Positions 17,166-25,678 of a DNA stretch of 64,000 bases are shown here, piece by piece. The notes beneath the pieces are model-generated. The model was not told the DNA's origin. It worked only from the letters and a program-made list of their open reading frames with translations, and ran no database searches. Origin of the DNA: Neobacillus novalis NBRC 102450 (lineage in GTDB: Bacteria > Bacillota > Bacilli > Bacillales > Cytobacillaceae); contig NZ_BCVP01000003.1 in the NCBI RefSeq assembly GCF_001591805.1, positions 186,001-250,000 on the forward strand, read 5' to 3'. Within the stretch, counting starts at the first letter, position 1. Every line of letters starts with the position of its first letter. Both the position numbers and the translations under genes were made by a program.

Positions 17166-18140
17166 TTATATCGAAATTTTCGTGCCTTTATTTAACCTTA
17201 CTGCCTCTTGATAAATAAAATTAGCTGCTGCCAAGTCTTCAATTGCCAGCCCCAGCGATTCAAAAATGGTAATACTGTTCTCCGATTTTCTCCCCTCAAT
17301 TTGTTTGGTTAACAGCTCTCCAATTTCTCCAATAATATGAGTTTGATCAATCACTCCCTCTTTTAATGGGATAAGATAATCTCCCGATTCATTGATTGCT
17401 GATTCTAGCCGATCAACATAGAACTTTGATTTTTTAACTAAATCAGTATCTAGTTCTCTATCATTTGGCTGACAAGCTCCGACTGCATTCACATGTGAAC
17501 CAGCTTTAACCCAATCACCCTTTAGTATTGGTACTTTCGAAGCGGTTACAGTACAGATGATATCGGCATCATAAACCGCCTCTTTTACTGAATCACAAAC
17601 TTGAATTGGCACCTTGAATTTTTGAACCATTTCTTCTTGAAACAATAGCGATTTTTCTTTCGTGGGGCCCCAAACTTTTACTTGTTTAATCTGCCGAACT
17701 AAAAACATTGCTTCGAGATGACTCCTAGCCTGCTCACCTGTTCCTAAAATACTTACAATCTCTGAATCTTCCCTAGCTAAATGATTAGTGGCAATGGCAC
17801 TTACCGCTGCCGTTCTTATCGCGGTTATTTTTTCCCCATCCACAATCGCTTTTAACCTGCCGTTAGTTGAGTCAAAAATTAATACAGCTCCCTGATGTGA
17901 AGGCAGCCCGTCCTTATTATTTTCCGGATAAACCGTTATAATTTTTGTGCCCACTACTTTTTCTCTCTTCCAATATCCCGGCATTTGCCCTAAAACATTT
18001 CCCTGTTCAATCGGGAAAACAGACCGTAATTCTTGGATTGCTTCGTTCCTTGTTAAATCTGCCAATACTGTTTCCAGCACTTCCACACAGGATTTAATGG
18101 TCAATAACTCTTGTACCTCTTCCTTACCTATTGCTAACAT
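17166..18140 (-). CDS. Ornithine cyclodeaminase / mu-crystallin family NAD(P)-dependent enzyme
   Basis: 324 residues from the ATG at 18140, which has AAGGAGTG seven bases upstream; an in-frame ATG six codons earlier overlaps that ribosome site and is rejected. The Rossmann motif ILGTGEQARSHLEA (about 130) and substrate-region KIITVYPENN and AIRTAAVSA are family hallmarks, as is VGACQPNDRELD. Members deaminate ornithine or oxidise/reduce imines and N-alkyl amino acids; the exact substrate is not evident. First gene of a four-gene operon with the dipeptidase-like, hydrolase and kynA genes, pointing to amino-acid or peptide catabolism. Confidence 0.82.
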   Translation of the reverse strand: MLAIGKEEVQELLTIKSCVEVLETVLADLTRNEAIQELRSVFPIEQGNVLGQMPGYWKREKVVGTKIITVYPENNKDGLPSHQGAVLIFDSTNGRLKAIVDGEKITAIRTAAVSAIATNHLAREDSEIVSILGTGEQARSHLEAMFLVRQIKQVKVWGPTKEKSLLFQEEMVQKFKVPIQVCDSVKEAVYDADIICTVTASKVPILKGDWVKAGSHVNAVGACQPNDRELDTDLVKKSKFYVDRLESAINESGDYLIPLKEGVIDQTHIIGEIGELLTKQIEGRKSENSITIFESLGLAIEDLAAANFIYQEAVRLNKGTKISI

Positions 18141-18274
18141 AAAATTCACTCCTTGCATTTATCCTTTATATTATTTATTAGCCCTAACTTTTTTTCATTT
18201 GAATTCATTATATACTCAGTTTTCAAAAAATTAAATTTTATTTCAATAATAATAAATCTTAGAATACATAGAAA

Positions 18275-18320
18275 AACCCGAAAAATAGACAAGATTTTCA
18301 TCGTGTCCATTTTTCGGGTT
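18275..18320 (-). terminator. Long-stem terminator after the IDEAL-domain gene
   Basis: Minus strand: 17-bp stem AACCCGAAAAATGGACA paired with TGTCTATTTTTCGGGTT (one G-U), 12-base loop, then TTTC. The G-U pair exists only in the minus-strand RNA, so it serves the small gene at 18377. Confidence 0.8.
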
Positions 18321-18376
18321 AATGATCTTTTTCAATCAGGCTTCATTATTTAGTAGTAAGTGCGTCAGTAACTAAT

Positions 18377-18571
18377 TCAGGAAATTTTCTTTAATTCCTC
18401 TGTTAGTTTAAGGAATAGCTCCTTATTTCCGTCTTGTAATGTTTGGTCGATTTCCTTGCGGATTTTCTCCCGTTTGAATTCAAGGAGGGCATTTTTAAGG
18501 AACATTTCTGCTACTACAGAATCTGCGTTCTCATCGGAATGTTGTGGTGAATTTAATAATTTCTTTTCCAT
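18377..18571 (-). CDS. IDEAL-domain small protein
   Basis: 64 residues from the ATG at 18571, preceded by TTAAGGAGTTGATTTCC; the longer open frame has no such site. The C-terminal half (KIRKEIDQTLQDGNKELFLK) fits the IDEAL domain found in many small Bacillus proteins, where it often mediates protein contacts. Residues 1-15 contain MEKKLLNSP. Function unknown. It is a monocistronic gene with its own terminator. Confidence 0.7.
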   Translation of the reverse strand: MEKKLLNSPQHSDENADSVVAEMFLKNALLEFKREKIRKEIDQTLQDGNKELFLKLTEELKKIS

Positions 18572-18780
18572 GGAAATCAACTCCTTAAGCTTTTTTTCAT
18601 TATACAAGGAGTTTTCTAAAAATTCAAATATTTTATTTTGGAAATTCAAAAAAAAATTGGTAATAAGAACATCATTTTTTCTATTTTCGCTTTTACAATA
18701 CCAACATTTTTAGTGTAAGGACCTGAAAATGGGGAATATTATATTCAACTATTTTAGATAGGGGCAGGAGGAAAAATCTA

Positions 18781-19626
18781 ATGGAACAAACTGAATCAAT
18801 TGGTTATCTGCCAGTAAATAACATTAATGTTTATTATGAATTTTATCCTAATCAAGCATCGGATAAGACGTTTGTTTTATTGCATGGGTTTCTGTCTTCC
18901 ACTTTTACATTTCGCCATTTAATCTCACTTTTGAAAAAGGAGTACCAAGTATTATCTGTTGATCTTCCCCCTTTCGGGAAAAGTGCGAAATGCAATCAAT
19001 ATGTCTATTCTTATAAAAACCTTGCCCAAACCGTCATCAAACTAACTGAATCTTTCGGCTTAAAGAAAATGACTTTTATCGGTCACTCAATGGGTGGACA
19101 AATTGTTTTAAATATTCTTCACATGATGCCTGAGCTCGCTGACAAAGCAATCTTACTTTGCAGCTCCGCTTACCTAAAACGGTCAAAATTGCCGTTAATC
19201 CTTACCAGTTATATTCCGTATTTTCATCTTTTTGTGAAATACTGGTTTGCTCGAACAGGCGTGAAAAAAAATCTCCAGGACGCCCTCTATAACCACTCGA
19301 TTATTAATGATGAAATGATTAACGGCTACCTGCAGCCCTTTTTGGAGGATGAAATTTTCGTGGCCCTGACGAGAATGATTCGACACCGCGAGGGTGATCT
19401 TCCGGCCGAAGTCCTTCACCAAATCAAAACACCGTGTCTTTTATTATGGGGTGACCATGATAATTCGATGCCGCTTAAAGTCGGCGAAAAGCTTAACAAG
19501 GACTTGGTTAACTCTGAGCTGATTGTTTTAAAAGAGACGGGCCATGCCCTCCCAGAAGAACGTCCTAACGAGGTGTATGAATATATAAAAAACTTTTCAG
19601 GAAATTTTCAATTGGCGGCCGATTAG
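18781..19626 (+). CDS. Alpha/beta-hydrolase, YugF-like
   Basis: 281 residues. Oxyanion loop LLHGFLSSTFTFR, nucleophile elbow GHSMGGQ (about 100-106), acid in LLLWGDHDNSMP and His in KETGHALPEE make a full Ser-Asp-His triad. Length and sequence resemble B. subtilis YugF, a predicted hydrolase of unknown substrate. The start has GGGCAGGAGGAAAAATCTA upstream. It stands alone between divergent and convergent genes. Confidence 0.8.
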   Translation: MEQTESIGYLPVNNINVYYEFYPNQASDKTFVLLHGFLSSTFTFRHLISLLKKEYQVLSVDLPPFGKSAKCNQYVYSYKNLAQTVIKLTESFGLKKMTFIGHSMGGQIVLNILHMMPELADKAILLCSSAYLKRSKLPLILTSYIPYFHLFVKYWFARTGVKKNLQDALYNHSIINDEMINGYLQPFLEDEIFVALTRMIRHREGDLPAEVLHQIKTPCLLLWGDHDNSMPLKVGEKLNKDLVNSELIVLKETGHALPEERPNEVYEYIKNFSGNFQLAAD

Positions 19627-19658
19627 TTAGTACTTGGTTCCCTTAACTTAATAAAAAA

Positions 19659-19695
19659 CCACTAAGCTTGTCATTCAGAACAACAAGTTTAGTGG
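19659..19695 (-). terminator. Terminator between the YugF-like gene and desR
   Basis: 13-bp stem CCACTAAGCTTGT / ACAAGTTTAGTGG with one imperfect pair. Minus-strand RNA ends in TTTTTTATT, serving desKR; on the plus strand the pair is G-U and the T run is weak, so it may also stop the hydrolase transcript. Confidence 0.72.
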
Positions 19696-19756
19696 CTTAA
19701 ACAAAAAAAGGAAAGACAGGACGGAAAGCCCGATTTTTTTTTGTAAACTCCTTGAA

Positions 19757-20356
19757 TTATTTAAACCAACCCTTTTCTTTTGATTGGGTAATGGCTTCAA
19801 TGCGGTTTTTTACTTCGAGTTTGTCTAAGATGATGGAAATGTAGTTCCGGACGGTTCCAGTTTTGATACTGAGCTCTTCAGCGATTTCTTTCGTGTTCTT
19901 ACCATCTGCGACAAGTTCTAACACTTCTTTTTCCCTGTCAGTCAACGGATTTTCTTCGCCGTAGACATCGTCCATCAGTTCTGGAGCATAAATTCGTCTG
20001 CCTCCCATAACATTTCGGATGGAACTTGCCAGTTCTTCACTAGGACTATCTTTTAGTAAATAGCCGCTTACACCAGCCTTTAGTGCACGTTGAAAATAGC
20101 CAGTTCGGGCGAAAGTCGTTAAAATAATCACTTTACAGCCAAGACCTTTAAGCTCTTCTGCTGCTTCAAGACCGCTCTTTCCAGGCATTTCAATATCCAT
20201 GATACAGACATCTGGTTTAAACTTTTTGACAAGTGCTACCGCCTCATCTCCGTTTGAAGCCTTGCCAACTACCTCCATATCCTCTTCCAAATTAAGCAGC
20301 GAACCAAAGGCTCCTAAAAGCATTTGCTGATCTTCGGCTATAACGATTTTAATCAT
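19757..20356 (-). CDS. desR: Response regulator DesR (NarL/FixJ family)
   Basis: 199 residues. Receiver domain with acidic pocket ED at 8-9, phosphoacceptor Asp54 in CIMDIEMPGKSG, and Lys in LLKDSP. C-terminal LuxR-type HTH (LTDREKEVLELVADGKNTKE, then KTGTVRNYISIILDKL). Matches B. subtilis DesR, which on phosphorylation activates the delta-5 desaturase gene des when membranes stiffen. It overlaps desK by 4 bp (ATGA). No des gene is next to it here, unlike B. subtilis, so its target must be elsewhere. Confidence 0.88.
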   Translation of the reverse strand: MIKIVIAEDQQMLLGAFGSLLNLEEDMEVVGKASNGDEAVALVKKFKPDVCIMDIEMPGKSGLEAAEELKGLGCKVIILTTFARTGYFQRALKAGVSGYLLKDSPSEELASSIRNVMGGRRIYAPELMDDVYGEENPLTDREKEVLELVADGKNTKEIAEELSIKTGTVRNYISIILDKLEVKNRIEAITQSKEKGWFK

Positions 20357-21489
20357 TTTGAATCCTCCTCCAAACTCAGCTTAGCGTCATTCGGTACTCT
20401 AATATTTAAAGTTGTTCCTTCATTTGTCAATAACTCAAGACTGCCATTAATAAATTCCAGCCGTTCTTTCATGCCAATCAACCCGTGTCCCTCAGCCAAA
20501 ATTTCCATTTTACCTTTAAAGAAGCCGTTATCGCAAATCGTCAGCACCGTTTCTTTCCATGATTGCTCAATAGAAATAAAACAGGACGTTGCCCCGCTGT
20601 GTTTAACCACATTGTTTACGGCCTCTTTCAAACACATACTTAAAATATTCTCGGTTAACAGAGAAACATTTGTCAGCGTGAATTCGCCTTCACTTTCAAA
20701 CTTTATTTGGGCGGCATCAATAATTTGATTAACGCGAAGAATCTCATCCTTTAAGCGAATTCCGCGCATCGAGGATACCATTTTTCGCACTTCGCTTAAT
20801 GCGGTTCGAGCTGTTTGCTGAACATCCTTCAATTCACTCCGTGCCTGCTCAGGATCTTTCGAAATGAGTTTCCGTGCCAAATCCGACTTCAAGCCAATTA
20901 GGGAAAGCTTTTGTCCAAGGGTATCATGAAGGTCTCGGGCAATCCGCTGCCGCTCCTCTGCTTTGACGAGCTCAGAAATACGCTTGTTTGCATCCTCAAG
21001 TTTTTCTTCAAGCTGGCCCCTTTCCTTCCGATTGTGAATACTGAACGGAAGAAGGATGACACTAATCCAAATGATGATAACAAACGGTAATTGCTGAAGA
21101 AATAATTTCTCATGGGTGACAATGTTATAGTTAATCGAAGCAGATGTACTAATTAAATGAATAAAATACAAAGTAAGAAAGGCGATCCGATCTTTAATAT
21201 TGCCAATAAAATAAGCTAGAAAAAAGGCAAAATAAACATAGCTGAAAAGGCTGGTCGCTGTGATTGATATCCCTATCAGGATCAGCGTCCAAAGATAGAC
21301 CGGCCAGCCTTTTGATATAAAGGCAATCCGGTAAAGGATAAAGAACACCAGTGTAAGTAAAATCCCGACAATGATTTGAATCGTTGAGGGGGATTGAAAA
21401 ATAAAGTAAAACGGCAAGATGCAAAGAACTGTCCAAATATAAGGAGCAATCCCATTGTTTTTTTGGAAGGTCATATACCTTTTTATCAT
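20353..21489 (-). CDS. desK: Membrane-fluidity sensor histidine kinase DesK
   Basis: 378 residues. About five membrane segments fill residues 15-150, followed by a coiled coil (EEKLEDANKRISELVKAEER) and the HisKA_3 motif RIARDLHDTLGQKLSLIG with the phosphorylated His at residue 188, the same number as in B. subtilis DesK. The ATP-binding domain follows (NNVVKHSGAT, then GHGLIGMKERLE). It senses bilayer thickness or order and switches between kinase and phosphatase on DesR. The start has GAGGTTTCGTTA upstream. Confidence 0.88.
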   Translation of the reverse strand: MIKRYMTFQKNNGIAPYIWTVLCILPFYFIFQSPSTIQIIVGILLTLVFFILYRIAFISKGWPVYLWTLILIGISITATSLFSYVYFAFFLAYFIGNIKDRIAFLTLYFIHLISTSASINYNIVTHEKLFLQQLPFVIIIWISVILLPFSIHNRKERGQLEEKLEDANKRISELVKAEERQRIARDLHDTLGQKLSLIGLKSDLARKLISKDPEQARSELKDVQQTARTALSEVRKMVSSMRGIRLKDEILRVNQIIDAAQIKFESEGEFTLTNVSLLTENILSMCLKEAVNNVVKHSGATSCFISIEQSWKETVLTICDNGFFKGKMEILAEGHGLIGMKERLEFINGSLELLTNEGTTLNIRVPNDAKLSLEEDSK

Positions 21490-21771
21490 TAACGAAACCT
21501 CTTTTTCACAAAATCATTTACTCTTCTATCATACCTTAAAGTACCATTGGTTTTCTCCTTTGCACAATTCATTTTATCTAAAAAGTTTCTCTTCTTATAC
21601 CGCGACAAACTTTTTAAGCCAAACATTTCAACTTCCACAATACACGTGATTTACCTTAATATGTAATGTTTTGTCAGCGAGGAAAATACAATTAATTTAT
21701 ATCTAATACATGATTATACCATACAGATAATGGGAACAACGTTTATAAAAAACCGATTGGAGGAATGAATC

Positions 21772-22551
21772 ATGAGTGAAATATTCCATAATTGCTCTGG
21801 AATTCCTTATTTACGTCTTGGTGCTGGTGAGCCTTTGGTTTTTATCCACGGCCTTGGGGAAATAAAGGAGGGCTGGGCAAACCAATTTGAATTTGCCGAC
21901 CAATATGAATTGATTATCCCTGATTTACGAGGACATGGTGAGTATCAATCACCAGGTGAGATTTCGATTAAAAACTTTGCCCTGGATGTCATAAGCCTAT
22001 TGAAAGGCCTTGGATTTGATAGCGCCCACATCTGCGGTTTGTCTATGGGTGGTATGGTCGCGCAGGAAATCTACCGCCAGGCTCCTGAAATGTGCCGCTC
22101 GCTAATGCTCGTAAGCACTTTTCATTATGCTCCAAAACGGCTGGGAAAATTATTTTTAAAACACCATCAATCCCGAATGGAAAACAAATCACCAGATATG
22201 TTGCGGGAAACAGCAGCGAAGGTTTGTCTTTATTCTTGGTCAAAGGAAAATTTTGAAAAATTCTATCGGTTTTACCAGCCAAACCATAAATATTATGGCA
22301 AATCTATGGAAGCATGCCTTAACGTCAATAATTTACGGTTGCTCCCTAAGATTAATATACCGACCTTAATTATTGGCGGGCAATATGATTCAGTGATACC
22401 GGTATGGGTTCAATTCATGATGCATAAACAAATTCCTCACTCCGAGTTTGTTATCTTCAGGAATACTGGCCACATTGCCAAACTCGAGGCAAAAGACGCC
22501 TTTAATAAAGTCCTTCGCAACTTTTTAAATAAACACAAGAAGGCTAGTTAG
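21772..22551 (+). CDS. Alpha/beta-hydrolase, copy 1 flanking the PHA operon
   Basis: 259 residues. FIHGLGEIKEGW oxyanion loop, CGLSMGGMVAQE nucleophile elbow, GGQYDSVIPV acid and FRNTGHIAKLEAK His. Strikingly similar over its whole length to the hydrolase at 25679, including identical runs such as GAGEPLVFIHGLGE and AEMCRS-like QAPEMCRSLMLVSTFH. The pair brackets the phaC-phaR genes, so a role in polyester or acyl-CoA metabolism (for example an intracellular depolymerase or thioesterase) is plausible but unproven. The ATG follows GGAGGAATGAATC. It converges on phaC. Confidence 0.82.
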   Translation: MSEIFHNCSGIPYLRLGAGEPLVFIHGLGEIKEGWANQFEFADQYELIIPDLRGHGEYQSPGEISIKNFALDVISLLKGLGFDSAHICGLSMGGMVAQEIYRQAPEMCRSLMLVSTFHYAPKRLGKLFLKHHQSRMENKSPDMLRETAAKVCLYSWSKENFEKFYRFYQPNHKYYGKSMEACLNVNNLRLLPKINIPTLIIGGQYDSVIPVWVQFMMHKQIPHSEFVIFRNTGHIAKLEAKDAFNKVLRNFLNKHKKAS

Positions 22552-22552
22552 A

Positions 22553-22575
22553 GAGGAAGGGGCGATTCCTTCCTC
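22553..22575 (+). terminator. Terminator after hydrolase copy 1
   Basis: GAGGAAGG-GGCGATT-CCTTCCTC, 8-bp stem immediately after the stop codon, followed by TTCATC. Short T run; moderate confidence. Confidence 0.55.
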
Positions 22576-22640
22576 TTCATCATATCCAAGCCATAATAAA
22601 CAGAGAAACTTACTGCTTTTTTTACTCAATTATTTAAAAG

Positions 22641-23702
22641 CTAATTTGACCGGCTTGAAACCCATTGGTCGACAATTTTTGCGAACAAACCAGATAATGC
22701 TAGTCCGACATGGCCCGTTTCTACTACAATATATGTTTTATCCACACTTGAAACTAATTCCATAATGGGCTTACTTTGCTCTTCTAAAATTAAATTATCC
22801 TTAGACCCTGAAACAACAAATAGATTTGCCTTAATATTGGTCAAATCTGCCTTTTTATTGCCTATCATTAATTCCCCTTTAATGAGCTTATTCTCTTTAA
22901 AAAGATCATTAGCTAATTGCTTATATGCCTCTCCGGCAAAAGGAACTTGATCCAGTGTCCATTTATTCATTCTACGCCACTTATCGACGTAGCGCTGGTC
23001 ATGAGCACGGCTAAGTAGCATCGTATAGTTAGTGAAATAAACCGGAGCTCCTATTGCCCTGAACATTCCATCGACTAATTGTGGCGGGACAACCCCATAC
23101 ACATCAATAAAGTGGTCAATGTTCATATCGCCTTCGCGCATACCTACTGCCCATTTATCCGGTCCCATAAAAGGTTGGAAGTCAATTGGAACAGTCGCAA
23201 CGATTAAATTTTTGATTGGCTCTTCGGCAATCGAGGCGTAGATGGAGGCAATTGTCCCACCTAAACAATAGCCTACAAGGGTAATTTCATCTGCTCCCGA
23301 ATGGCGCAGTGCCCGCTTAACAGCTGTCGTTAAATATTTCTCGATGTAGGTATCAAGACCAATCTTTTTGTCTTCATAGCCTGGGGAACCCCAATCTAAT
23401 AAATACACTTCATAGCCCATGTTAGTTAGACCCTCTATGACACTTGTCTTTGGAGCGATATCTAAAATGTAAGGTTTATTAAATAGGGAGTAAACAAAAA
23501 ATAATGGTATCTTGTATTTTTTCTGCTTGGCAGGGTAATACCATAATATTGATTTATTTTTCTGCCATACTTCATTTCTTGGGGAATGACCCACCCATGG
23601 CTCCGGGTCATTTAAGGCTTTAAACAGGTGAGTCCAGCGTTTCATTTCCTTTTCATAATCCAATTCAGGAATGAACTCTTTTAATGGTGTTTCTGTCGCC
23701 AT
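22641..23702 (-). CDS. phaC: Poly(3-hydroxyalkanoate) synthase, class III/IV PhaC subunit
   Basis: 353 residues from the ATG at 23702, which is correctly spaced from GGAAGGAGGG; the ATG six codons earlier overlaps that site. The lipase-like box GYCLGG has the catalytic Cys at residue 146; Asp lies in VSGSKDNL and His in VETGHVGLALSG. Length and motifs are those of class III/IV catalytic subunits, which need a partner; the PhaR gene lies directly upstream (20 bp), defining the Bacillus class IV enzyme. It polymerises (R)-3-hydroxyacyl-CoA on granules. No phaA or phaB is in the window. Confidence 0.95.
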   Translation of the reverse strand: MATETPLKEFIPELDYEKEMKRWTHLFKALNDPEPWVGHSPRNEVWQKNKSILWYYPAKQKKYKIPLFFVYSLFNKPYILDIAPKTSVIEGLTNMGYEVYLLDWGSPGYEDKKIGLDTYIEKYLTTAVKRALRHSGADEITLVGYCLGGTIASIYASIAEEPIKNLIVATVPIDFQPFMGPDKWAVGMREGDMNIDHFIDVYGVVPPQLVDGMFRAIGAPVYFTNYTMLLSRAHDQRYVDKWRRMNKWTLDQVPFAGEAYKQLANDLFKENKLIKGELMIGNKKADLTNIKANLFVVSGSKDNLILEEQSKPIMELVSSVDKTYIVVETGHVGLALSGLFAKIVDQWVSSRSN

Positions 23703-23722
23703 CTTTTTCCCTCCTTCCATCC

Positions 23723-24289
23723 TTATTTACGCGAACCTGCCTCTGTCAATTCACGGTCTGCATCATTGCCTTTTTCTATTAAGCCTCTTAACGATTCAAA
23801 TTCAGCTTTAAAATTATTTAGCTTTACTAGCTCAAATTTCATTTCTTGAAGCTCTAATTGTAAATTCTTTGAATCGGTCAGTTCTTTTTTCGTTTTTACT
23901 AACTCTGATTTTAACTGTTTCGTAAGTTTAATAATTTCCTTCGATACTTCGACAACACTTTCAATATCCTTACCTTGCAATTTCATGGAATCCTGAAGGT
24001 TCCACATTTGCTCTTCAAGTACTTCAATTTTTTCTTCTGTTTGTATGGTTAAGTTTGCCACATTGATTACGTCACTTTTCGTTGGCAAATTTAGCACACT
24101 AGCAAGTGCCTCTTGATTCTTTTTAAAAGTTTCAAGATAGCGGGCATGGATGTCTGTGCCTAAATTGGTCATTTTGACAAATTCTTTGTTATTTGTCCAG
24201 AGATAGATGAAATCATTTACCTGCTTTTCCCACAACAAACTAAACTTATGAAGAGTTTCATATGGATCGAATGATATTTTATCCGACAT
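23723..24289 (-). CDS. phaR: PHA synthase accessory subunit PhaR
   Basis: 188 residues, mostly helical with long coiled-coil stretches (residues ~75-170). The family core SVLNLPTKSDVINVANLTIQ followed by TEEKIEVLEEQMW is the PhaR/PhaE-type synthase partner pattern. It forms the active class IV synthase with PhaC. It lies 20 bp upstream of phaC and 14 bp after the phasin-like gene, so all are co-transcribed. Confidence 0.88.
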   Translation of the reverse strand: MSDKISFDPYETLHKFSLLWEKQVNDFIYLWTNNKEFVKMTNLGTDIHARYLETFKKNQEALASVLNLPTKSDVINVANLTIQTEEKIEVLEEQMWNLQDSMKLQGKDIESVVEVSKEIIKLTKQLKSELVKTKKELTDSKNLQLELQEMKFELVKLNNFKAEFESLRGLIEKGNDADRELTEAGSRK

Positions 24290-24303
24290 CTGCCTTCACC
24301 TCA

Positions 24304-24924
24304 TTATGATTTCGTTACTTCTGTTACATGTTGCATGTATTTTTGAAATGGCAGCATCGCTGTTTTTACTTGCTTTGAAAATAAATTCAAAAACAATTTT
24401 TGATTTTCGTAAAGTACATTGGTCGTTTTCTTGACACTGTTTATATATTTCTCTCTGCCCTTTTTTCGTAAAGAAATATATTGATTGACTGCGGCCAAAT
24501 ATTTATCCAATGCTTCTATTTGACCAATAGTTACCTTACTAATAGGAGTAACTAACAGGGAAGCGGTTTTATTTTGGAAATCTTCTACTACTTGATTGAT
24601 TTCTTCATACGATTTAATAGGGAAAAAATGCTGCAGTGTTGTCGTTGTCGCCAATAATTCCTCCCGGGCAGCTTGCTCCCAATCTTTTAGTTCCATCGTA
24701 AATTGCCCGACAATCGTCAGGATGCTTTCTTGATTTTGTTTAATCCGATCCACATAGCTCTTTGCTGCTTCCAAGAAAAGTTCATCCCGCTTGTTATAAC
24801 GCTCAGCCCAGGCATCTAATTCATCAAATCCCAGCTTCCAAATAAGGTCAAGACTTGAAAGCTGTTTTTCTTCATTTAACTCAGATTCTTGCTTTTCAAC
24901 TTCTAGTACCTTTTTTTCTGTCAT
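24304..24924 (-). CDS. Phasin-like PHA granule protein
   Basis: 206 residues, hydrophilic and almost wholly helical, with an acidic N-terminal tail (TEKKVLEVEKQESELNEEK). No catalytic motifs. It sits between two PhaR-like genes in the PHA operon and overlaps the upstream gene by 4 bp, so a granule-surface phasin or synthase helper is the natural reading. Sequence similarity to the classic PhaP of Bacillus megaterium is not obvious by eye, so the symbol is withheld. Confidence 0.6.
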   Translation of the reverse strand: MTEKKVLEVEKQESELNEEKQLSSLDLIWKLGFDELDAWAERYNKRDELFLEAAKSYVDRIKQNQESILTIVGQFTMELKDWEQAAREELLATTTTLQHFFPIKSYEEINQVVEDFQNKTASLLVTPISKVTIGQIEALDKYLAAVNQYISLRKKGREKYINSVKKTTNVLYENQKLFLNLFSKQVKTAMLPFQKYMQHVTEVTKS

Positions 24925-25391
24925 TGTAAATCTCCTCCGTCTTTAGATTCTTCATAAAATAATTGCTTTAATTCCCACAGGTCTTTTACCAATGATTTAA
25001 TCTTTGCTCCTTTTATTTCCCTCCTTACTTCATTTGCCAAAACAGCTAACAATTCTTCCGAGGATTCTCGAAGTACACGTATCTGTTGTTGATTTTCTTG
25101 CTGCCTTTGGTTAATGGTATAGATTGTGTCATCCAGAAGATCTAATTTTTCCTCACAATCTACGATTCTGACAGAAATAGCAGCTATATCATCCTTATTC
25201 GGAAGGTCTAAACGTTTTAACCATCTAGTTGTTACACTTCTATGAATCCTAACTTGTTTCAAATGCACCTCAAGCGCCCTCCCAAGAGCCACTATAAAGC
25301 TCCGACAGTTAGTAGGGGCATGGATTCTCTTATTGATTTCCGCTTCAAGTTCTTTGTAGTAGGTACCTGGGTCATCGCGCATAAATTCCAT
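24921..25391 (-). CDS. Second PhaR-like protein of the PHA operon
   Basis: 156 residues from the ATG at 25391, preceded by AGAGGAGTTTGT; the open frame continues 44 codons upstream without a ribosome site. The stretch WLKRLDLPNKDDIAAISVRI followed by CEEKLDLLDDTIY parallels the PhaR core (LNLPTKSD..., EEKIEVLEEQ), so it is a divergent paralogue of the downstream phaR. It is the first gene of the operon. It may regulate synthase assembly, act as a phasin, or be an alternative synthase subunit. Confidence 0.6.
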   Translation of the reverse strand: MEFMRDDPGTYYKELEAEINKRIHAPTNCRSFIVALGRALEVHLKQVRIHRSVTTRWLKRLDLPNKDDIAAISVRIVDCEEKLDLLDDTIYTINQRQQENQQQIRVLRESSEELLAVLANEVRREIKGAKIKSLVKDLWELKQLFYEESKDGGDLQ

Positions 25392-25528
25392 ACAAACTCC
25401 TCTTAACTGACTGGGTGGTACGTTCATCAAAACACAATAACTGGAAGCCATCAAGACAATTACAGTGAAAGTCAGAAAAGTTTCAAAAATGCCAATTATG
25501 AATGGGTGTTGAAAGGGTGTCATGAAAG

Positions 25529-25541
25529 GGTGTCAGGCACC
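25529..25541. repeat. GGTGTCAGGCACC intergenic motif, copy 1
   Basis: Thirteen-base imperfect palindrome in the divergent region upstream of the PHA operon. The reverse complement recurs exactly at 28120-28132. A second palindrome, TGTCCAC-GTGG-GGTGGACA, follows within 30 bases. These look like remnants of dispersed intergenic repeats rather than gene-specific operators. Confidence 0.55.
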
Positions 25542-25678
25542 ACAAAAAGACATTTGTCCACGTGGGGTGGACACTGGAATATTCCTTTTCGGTTTTATTG
25601 TTTTAATATTATGAATGTCCACACTTTACAAAAAGTGTCAATTGCATTTATTATATATAGCAATAGGAGGGATTAAAT

